Shown here in pieces: positions 59,353-64,000 of a stretch of DNA of 64,000 nt. Below the pieces are notes generated by a model. It saw nothing but the letters and a program-made list of their open reading frames with translations. It did no database searches and had not been told where the DNA came from. Location: NCBI RefSeq assembly GCF_029891575.1, contig NZ_JARZHF010000009.1:124001-188000 (forward strand). Reading direction: 5' to 3'. This DNA is from Salipaludibacillus daqingensis (GTDB lineage: Bacteria > Bacillota > Bacilli > Bacillales > Salisediminibacteriaceae). A program made the position numbers and the translations under genes. The stretch's first letter is position 1, and each line of letters starts with the position of its first letter.

Positions 59353-60747
59353 TTATGTGGGGTTAGGAAATGAAACAGTAAACGCTGTTCCTATGTTTGG
59401 CTTGCTCTCTATCTGAATTTTTCCAGCATGGGCCTCTACTAAAGCTTTCACAATTGCTAAACCAATCCCTAAACCACCTCGTTCAGGATTACGAGATTTC
59501 TCTCCACGATAAAAACGGTCAAACGCATGGTTAATTTCTTCTTCCGACATTCCTTTCCCTTCATCTAAAACGGTAAAGTGTGTAAACTGGTTATCCTGAG
59601 TCACACTAATTTCAACTTTATTTCCTGGCATAGTGAACTTCCATGCATTATTAAGTAAATTAGTCATGACTTGAATAAATCGATCATGGTCCGCCTCGAA
59701 TGTAAAAGATTCTTCTAAAGGAACAATGAGTGAGATGTCTTTTTCTTGAAAAGAAGGTTCAAATCTTTCCTTAATGGAAGATAATACTTTCATCGAATCT
59801 AACCTTTTTATATCTAATTTTTTACGCGGATTTTCCGCAGCATGCAGTTGTTCCATTTCATTTACAAGTCTCACGAGACGCATCAGCTCATCATAACTTT
59901 GTTCCAATCTTTCAGGAGTTGGTTCTAAAACACCGTCTTGAAAGGCTTCTAGTTGACTTCTCAACGTAGACAGAGGGGTTCTCAACTCGTGAGCCAAATC
60001 ACTCGTAAATTGCTTTCGAAGTTGTTCTCCTTTTTGCAGAGACTCCGACAAGTCATTCACTCCTTCTGATAACTCTTTCAGTTCTTGTATATGGTGATTT
60101 GTCGATAACACTTGATGGCGATGACTTTTCAACCTTTGAACTGCTCCACCAATTTCTTTGATACCTTTTGTTAACTGCTTAGAAAAAACAAAGCTAAACA
60201 AGATAGCCAAACTTGTCATGATAATAATGGCAATAATGACATAACGAGTGAAATCAGCAAGAAATTGATTTTCTGTTCCAGCAAACGAAGGTGGGAATTG
60301 AACGTTCATTGTTCCTACAAATGTGTCATCAACATAAAGCTCATATGTTTCTGAACTCATATGATTTCCGCCCATCATGTTTCCCATCATACCCATCATC
60401 CCATTGCCTTTCCCACTTCCTCCTCGTCGTTCATCCATATGATTGTCTGTTTGTGCACTATTGATTAGAAGCTCATCATCTGTAGAATATAATTGAAAAA
60501 CGACATTTTCTTGCATCGTCACTCGATGAAGGATCGATTCTGATTGCGAAGTAAACGATCCATGTTGTCTATAGTCTTCTTCCACTTGTTCTAACGTCTG
60601 TATAATTTGTTCTTCCCTTCGATTTTCTACATAGCTACTAAAGGATTCTTGAAAACCAAAAAAAGCAGCAACGCCTACAAATAAAATGCCCCCTAGTGAC
60701 AAGACGAGAGAAAAAAAGAGAAGTCGGCTATAAAGAGTTCGAAACAT
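59353..60747 (-). CDS. Sensor histidine kinase with Met-rich extracytoplasmic loop
   Basis: 464 residues. TM1 (~9-31), an extracytoplasmic domain (~32-168) containing the Met/Gly/His segment NHMDERRGG...GMMGMMGNMMGGNHM (103-130), TM2 (~169-188), HAMP, then the kinase core: H-box LAHELRTPLS, N-box NNAWKFT, DEGKGMS and GGLGIGLAIVK. Met-rich loops bind Cu(I) or Ag(I) in other systems, so the stimulus is probably copper or silver; that is inference. GGAGG is 8 bp before ATG 60747, which lies 20 nt inside the regulator gene, giving translational coupling. Confidence 0.85.
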   Translation of the reverse strand: MFRTLYSRLLFFSLVLSLGGILFVGVAAFFGFQESFSSYVENRREEQIIQTLEQVEEDYRQHGSFTSQSESILHRVTMQENVVFQLYSTDDELLINSAQTDNHMDERRGGSGKGNGMMGMMGNMMGGNHMSSETYELYVDDTFVGTMNVQFPPSFAGTENQFLADFTRYVIIAIIIMTSLAILFSFVFSKQLTKGIKEIGGAVQRLKSHRHQVLSTNHHIQELKELSEGVNDLSESLQKGEQLRKQFTSDLAHELRTPLSTLRSQLEAFQDGVLEPTPERLEQSYDELMRLVRLVNEMEQLHAAENPRKKLDIKRLDSMKVLSSIKERFEPSFQEKDISLIVPLEESFTFEADHDRFIQVMTNLLNNAWKFTMPGNKVEISVTQDNQFTHFTVLDEGKGMSEEEINHAFDRFYRGEKSRNPERGGLGIGLAIVKALVEAHAGKIQIESKPNIGTAFTVSFPNPT

Positions 60748-61438
60748 CGCGTTTTCCTCCAAATTTGTAGCCCATTCCAAACACCGTTACAATAAACTCC
60801 GGATGACGAGTGTCTTTTTCAATTTTTTTGCGTAAATTCTTTACATGAACATCAACACTTCGTTCATACCCTTCATAAAATCGATCTTCCTGAATTTTCT
60901 CTAGTAAGTCTGCTCGGCTAAACACTCGTCCAGGTTCTTTCGACATGGCTATCAACGTATGAAATTCAATGGGAGTTAACGTGATTTCCTCATCGTGGAG
61001 TGTGACTTGCTTTTTCTTATTGTCGATCACTAATATTCCTTTGTTAAATGATTGGATACTTTTTTTGCTCAACAGACCCGTTCTTCTTAATATCGCTTCC
61101 ATCCTGACAATAACCTCTTTTGGACTGAAAGGTTTCGTAACATAATCATCCGCACCTAGCATCATTCCCTGAATACGCTCTTCTTCCGTCGATTTAGCAC
61201 TTAATATTAAGATAGGTACTTCTGATTTTTGACGAATGCGCGTACATATCTCTTCCCCAGTTAAATCGGGTAACATCAAATCTAATATGAGAAAGTCAGG
61301 CTGTTTTTCCCAAAATAAGTCCAATCCTTCTTTGCCGTTTTTAGAAGAAGATACTTCATACCCTTCCTTTTCTAAATAGGCGGTAAGAACATCGATCATC
61401 ATCGGTTCATCTTCCATTACCATGACGTGAATAGACAT
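60728..61438 (-). CDS. OmpR-family response regulator
   Basis: 236 residues: receiver domain with acidic pocket MEDEP, phospho-acceptor Asp in PDFLILDLMLPDL (~53), Lys in DDYVTKPFSPKE, and a C-terminal winged helix (ERSVDVHVKNLRKKIEKD). Partner of the overlapping kinase. GAGGTG is 7 bp before the ATG. A TATAAT lies about 50 bp upstream. Two 11-bp direct repeats in the divergent promoter region (61525-61546) are a likely binding site. Confidence 0.9.
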   Translation of the reverse strand: MSIHVMVMEDEPMMIDVLTAYLEKEGYEVSSSKNGKEGLDLFWEKQPDFLILDLMLPDLTGEEICTRIRQKSEVPILILSAKSTEEERIQGMMLGADDYVTKPFSPKEVIVRMEAILRRTGLLSKKSIQSFNKGILVIDNKKKQVTLHDEEITLTPIEFHTLIAMSKEPGRVFSRADLLEKIQEDRFYEGYERSVDVHVKNLRKKIEKDTRHPEFIVTVFGMGYKFGGKRDVSNSL

Positions 61439-61524
61439 AGGCTACACCTCTTCAATTATCTCGGTCTCTTTTAAAAAAATTATATCATATGGTAATGATT
61501 TCAAAGGGATACATCCAAAAAACA

Positions 61525-61546
61525 CATAACTTCTTCATAACTTCTT
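61525..61546 (+). promoter_or_regulatory. Tandem 11-bp direct repeat, predicted response-regulator binding site
   Basis: CATAACTTCTT occurs twice in immediate succession, one helical turn apart, 24 bp before a TATACT -10 (61571-61576) that lacks a good -35. This is the geometry of promoters activated by OmpR-type regulators. Confidence 0.65.
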
Positions 61547-61607
61547 TATCCTGATCTCACAAGTTCAATTTATACTGAAGGTAGATCAAAACAAGGAGGA
61601 GATTATA

Positions 61608-61955
61608 ATGAAAAAGGGCTTTATCGTAGGAATTGTCGTTCTTTTATTAACTGCAATAGGAGGAACAGTTCTAGCATCTGAGAGCAATGGTGATTGGAAT
61701 TTCGAAGACCGTCTTTCATTTATGCAAGACAGACATCCAGATTTAACAGATGAAGAGCTAGAAAAAAGATTTAATGAATGTACGATCAGACATGAAGAAG
61801 GAGAATTCGGTCCTGGAATGATGAGAGGCGGAATGATGGGTCAAGGGAAAGGCATGGGTATGGGACAAGGGAATGGTCCTGGAAATGGCTTTGGTCCAAA
61901 TAATGGTCAAGGGAACGGGTTTGGCCCTGGTTCCGACCAAGAAAATGATAAGTAA
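61608..61955 (+). CDS. Secreted Met/Gly-rich protein
   Basis: 115 residues. Signal peptide (1-24, cleavage after VLA), then FEDRLSFMQDRHPDLTDEEL with a Cys-containing helix (FNECTIRHEEG). The tail is low-complexity GMMRGGMMGQGKGMGMGQGN followed by NGFGP repeats. The MxxMH/C-style and Met-rich patterns suggest extracytoplasmic binding of soft metals, perhaps Cu(I). Divergent from the two-component system, with its predicted binding site in the promoter, so it is probably the main target. AAGGAGG precedes the ATG. I know of no characterised homologue. Confidence 0.7.
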   Translation: MKKGFIVGIVVLLLTAIGGTVLASESNGDWNFEDRLSFMQDRHPDLTDEELEKRFNECTIRHEEGEFGPGMMRGGMMGQGKGMGMGQGNGPGNGFGPNNGQGNGFGPGSDQENDK

Positions 61956-61999
61956 ATGAACTTATTTTGATTTGAGTTTTAGAACAGACCTTCGTAAAA

Positions 62000-62034
62000 A
62001 AGTGTTTTCTCGCCTTAGAGAGAGCACTTTATTT
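62000..62034 (+). terminator. Terminator after the Met/Gly-rich gene
   Basis: AAGTG...TTCTC against GAGAG..CACTT with a 6-nt loop and T-rich tail; imperfect stem. Confidence 0.65.
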
Positions 62035-62084
62035 CATTATTTTTCTTTCAATACAATATATTTTTTTAATAAGGAGAGGTTAAC

Positions 62085-62315
62085 ATGATGTCAGGAAACT
62101 GGATAAACAGTGGATTTTTCGGATATGGTTTCTTTAGTATTTTCATTATTATAGCAATATTTTTTATTATCCTTTGGTTAGTTAAACCAAATCAATCTTC
62201 ATCAGTTTCTTATTCCAGTAATGGAGCACTCGATACGTTGAAAATGCGCCTTGCAAAAGGAGAAATGACAGAAGAAGAATACGACCGATTAAGACGAAAA
62301 ATAGAGCAATCATAG
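62085..62315 (+). CDS. SHOCT-domain membrane protein
   Basis: 76 residues. One membrane helix (~16-33, FFSIFIIIAIFFIILWLV), then a C-terminal SHOCT module (ALDTLKMRLAKGEMTEEEYD) with the ERLAKGEIxxEEY signature. SHOCT peptides are thought to drive oligomerisation. AAGGAGAGG precedes the first ATG. Same strand as the Met/Gly-rich gene, but a terminator lies between. Confidence 0.8.
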   Translation: MMSGNWINSGFFGYGFFSIFIIIAIFFIILWLVKPNQSSSVSYSSNGALDTLKMRLAKGEMTEEEYDRLRRKIEQS

Positions 62316-62369
62316 TAATAAAAATAACTTCTAAATTTACTGTCTCGATTACTCTTCATTTTAAGTAAG

Positions 62370-62405
62370 AAACTCCCTCACCTTTTAAAGATCGTCGGGG
62401 GAGTT
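62370..62405 (-). terminator. Probable terminator of the AbrB-like gene
   Basis: AAACTCCC/GGGAGTTT arms, overlapping the last codons of the gene on the minus strand. Confidence 0.6.
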
Positions 62406-62765
62406 TCCCACTTCTTCTCTCCTTTCATAAGCTAAATGATTTTTCTTTAATATTACCCCATTAAATTCATTATCCACAAAAATAGATAAGCGGTCGCCTT
62501 CTTTTAATTTCACAAGATTTTTTATTTCTGATGGAATTCGAACCGCGCCATTTTGAGTAATAAGCATCCGATTTTCGACCGTTTGAGTATCTGATCGATA
62601 AATCGTAATGTCATTTGACTTCTCATCAAATCTAACAAACACTTCATCTCTAGGAAAAAAAGATACTAGTTTCCTTATCCCGGCTGGTACTAATATCGTT
62701 TGATCCTTTTTAAACTTACAGACGCGCTTTGTATCATATATTGACCTTTTTATAACTCCATTCAC
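62385..62765 (-). CDS. Tandem AbrB/SpoVT-like DNA-binding protein
   Basis: 126 residues with two swapped-hairpin AbrB modules: KKDQTILVPAGIRKLVSFFP (~19-60) and ITQNGAVRIPSEIKNLVKLK, then EGDRLSIFV (~69-112). The Ix(I/V)P and GD turns are the AbrB core. Most AbrB-type regulators have one such domain and dimerise; two in one chain is less usual, and the first is more diverged. GTG start with GAGGTGAG upstream. No antitoxin/toxin partner is next to it. It may regulate the metal cluster or be a bystander. Confidence 0.7.
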   Translation of the reverse strand: MNGVIKRSIYDTKRVCKFKKDQTILVPAGIRKLVSFFPRDEVFVRFDEKSNDITIYRSDTQTVENRMLITQNGAVRIPSEIKNLVKLKEGDRLSIFVDNEFNGVILKKNHLAYERREEVGNSPDDL

Positions 62766-62856
62766 ATTTTCTCACCTCTATGTTTTCACTATCGCTTCAT
62801 TGTAATCTTATTATTTGAAGAAAGTTTGAAGTTTGTATGTGAAATTTCCCTAAATC

Positions 62857-62900
62857 AATAAGTAAATGAACACCAAAATTTTGGTGTTCATTTACTTATT
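62857..62900. repeat. Perfect 44-bp palindrome
   Basis: Every base from 62857 pairs with its mirror to 62900; the centre is CACCAAAATTTTGGTG. It lies between two divergent genes, where a terminator is not expected. There is no T run beyond the palindrome itself. Confidence 0.85.
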
Positions 62901-63064
62901 ATCTTTCTGTACCTTTCATATTTATAAAAAATGGGACATACCTTTAATCAATAGAGTTAAAAAGGGAGGGCAAGATGCTGGAACACTTCTCTACTTAATT
63001 TTGAAGGTAAATCAAATCACTTTTTATTTCAGTTATGGTTTAAAATCGATCAGGAGGTATAATC

Positions 63065-63628
63065 ATGCTTAGTATTATCATTTTTTTCAGCTTAACAATA
63101 ATCATTCTATATCGTTTACTGACAATGATCAAAAACAAAACGGATGCCATGGAAGGCATGGTTCTCACCATGTCACTCAGCATGGCTCTCGGTTTAATCG
63201 TTGGCATCATTGTCGCCCTTCCACTAGAAGGTCACTTACTCTTATCTACTCTTGTAAGTGTTGCAATTGCCTCATTAATTGGCCTCCTGATCGGTCTTCT
63301 TTTCAGCTACCATGCTAGTTTCGAAGGTGTGTTTAGTGGATTAATGTCCGCAATGATGGCTGTCATGATTGTTGAGATGATACCTATGGAGCATCGGTAT
63401 ATTTTCCTTTTTGCTAGTAGTATGTTTTTCATTTTGACTACCGTCTTTTGTTTCATGTTTCTCCTTTTTAGGAAAAATCAAAAAAACAACATGTCGATTG
63501 TATATTTTGGCGCGATCATATGGGTTATTTTCGCTTTTTTTATCCTTCTAACGAACACTCCTACATCATTTGAACAGATTGAGGATGAACATGAGTACCA
63601 TACCTTTTCGATCGAGCGTTTTCGTTAA
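63065..63628 (+). CDS. Met-rich multi-span membrane protein of unknown function
   Basis: 187 residues with five to six helices. Methionines cluster in and beside helices: TDAMEGMVLTMSLSMALGLI and FSGLMSAMMAVMIVEMIPME, a pattern suggestive of soft-metal handling and seen in unnamed Firmicute proteins near copper genes. The C-terminal tail is His/Glu-containing (EQIEDEHEYHTFSIERF). CAGGAGG precedes the ATG. It is convergent with the copper-type ATPase gene. Substrate not established. Confidence 0.65.
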   Translation: MLSIIIFFSLTIIILYRLLTMIKNKTDAMEGMVLTMSLSMALGLIVGIIVALPLEGHLLLSTLVSVAIASLIGLLIGLLFSYHASFEGVFSGLMSAMMAVMIVEMIPMEHRYIFLFASSMFFILTTVFCFMFLLFRKNQKNNMSIVYFGAIIWVIFAFFILLTNTPTSFEQIEDEHEYHTFSIERFR

Positions 63629-63639
63629 TTGGATCTACT

Positions 63640-63692
63640 CTGAAGAAAAAAAGAAAGAGAAGGGATAAACTTCCCACTCTCTTCTTTCCGAA
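63640..63692. terminator. Bidirectional terminator between the Met-rich membrane protein and the ATPase gene
   Basis: An imperfect stem GAAAGAGAAGGG/TTCCC-ACT-CTCTTCTTTC; T run on the minus strand after AAGAAAAAAA. Confidence 0.65.
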
Positions 63693-63705
63693 ACAATTTC
63701 ATTGA

Positions 63706-63999
63706 TTAACTTTGCGGAATAGATTTAAACTTTTTTAACCTAAGTGTATTTAGTACAACCGAAACGGAACTAAACGCCATAGCGGCACCCGCTAACGCTG
63801 GATTAAGAAATATACCGATGAAAGGATATAAAACACCCGCTGCCACTGGGATGAGTACGATATTATATCCGAAAGCCCAACCAAGGTTTTGCCAGATCAT
63901 CCGCATGGTTGCTTTTGATAACCTTAAAGCTGTGACGACACTCATGACATCACCTCTCATCAATGTGACGTTTGCTGTTTCTACCGCCACATCTGTTCC
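63706..63999 (-). CDS. copA: Copper-type P1B ATPase (CopA-like), C-terminal 97 residues
   Basis: Only the 3' end is inside the window; the gene continues past the right edge. Visible are [18 protein letters not shown] of the hinge, the helix 7 motif [12 protein letters not shown] (YN) and helix 8 [15 protein letters not shown] (MxxSS), which together form the Cu(I) transport site in CopA pumps. It exports Cu(I) from the cytoplasm. It ends the putative metal-response region. Confidence 0.88.
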   Translation of the reverse strand, partial: GTDVAVETANVTLMRGDVMSVVTALRLSKATMRMIWQNLGWAFGYNIVLIPVAAGVLYPFIGIFLNPALAGAAMAFSSVSVVLNTLRLKKFKSIPQS

Positions 64000-64000
64000 T

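Noticed and set aside
62866-63072. A 68-codon plus-strand frame
   Set aside because: Its ATG lies inside the 44-bp palindrome, has no ribosome binding site, and its end overlaps the ribosome binding site of the next gene.
1-64000. CRISPR arrays, prophage, intact insertion sequences, rRNA or tRNA genes
   Set aside because: No regularly spaced repeats, transposase or integrase genes, or tRNA/rRNA-like sequence were seen anywhere in the window.

Overview
The window looks like a chromosomal stretch of a low-GC, spore-forming member of the Bacillaceae. The evidence is AGGAGG-type ribosome binding sites, frequent TTG and GTG starts, CotX and CotW spore-coat proteins, sigma-K-like promoter elements, a cre/LacI sugar locus, and small DUF2188, DUF1540 and DUF3231 proteins typical of this family. 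A poly-gamma-glutamate operon, very acidic lipoproteins, a Ktr potassium transporter and a BCCT osmolyte transporter would fit an alkaliphilic or salt-tolerant lifestyle; that is inference. I do not name a species. I saw no rRNA, tRNA, CRISPR array or intact insertion sequence.

Layout. 0-3.4 kb: the end of a YVTN beta-propeller gene, a chemoreceptor and a YdaT-like gene. 3.4-5 kb: mqnB-mqnD of the futalosine route to menaquinone. 5.1-10.2 kb: poly-gamma-glutamate operon pgsB-pgsC-pgsA-capD. 10.3-12.9 kb: molybdate importer modABC. 13.1-14.5 kb: a CstB-like persulfide dioxygenase/rhodanese. 14.6-15.2 kb: an unexplained transcription unit. 15.2-19 kb: WYL regulator, lipoprotein, small membrane protein and KtrB-like K+ transporter. 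19.1-27.1 kb: malY/patB, then two paralogous sugar-binding lipoproteins, a GH31 glucosidase and a LacI regulator. Two identical operators and two cre sites lie there, with the scar of a partly deleted tandem duplication between them. 27.2-32.2 kb: assorted small and membrane proteins. 32.6-40.1 kb: nitrate assimilation (transporter, NADH nitrite reductase, Rieske subunit, nitrate reductase, siroheme methylase). 40.1-41.6 kb: spore-coat genes. 41.9-59.1 kb: redox enzymes, an amidohydrolase, lipoproteins, SOD, BCCT transporter, K+ channel, an AAC(3)-like protein, a BmrA-like exporter and an L,D-transpeptidase. 59.3-64 kb: a two-component system facing a secreted Met/Gly-rich protein, then a SHOCT protein, a tandem-AbrB regulator, a Met-rich membrane protein and the end of a copper-type P-type ATPase.

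How the genes fit together. ModABC feeds molybdenum to the molybdopterin nitrate reductase, and the uroporphyrinogen methylase supplies siroheme for the nitrite reductase. The maltodextrin locus appears to be under one LacI-type repressor plus CcpA. The last 5 kb reads as a metal (probably copper) response module: the sensor kinase has a Met-rich extracytoplasmic loop resembling the Met/Gly-rich tail of the divergently encoded secreted protein, whose promoter carries two exact 11-bp direct repeats suited to an OmpR-family regulator. This module is my best candidate for a poorly described system.
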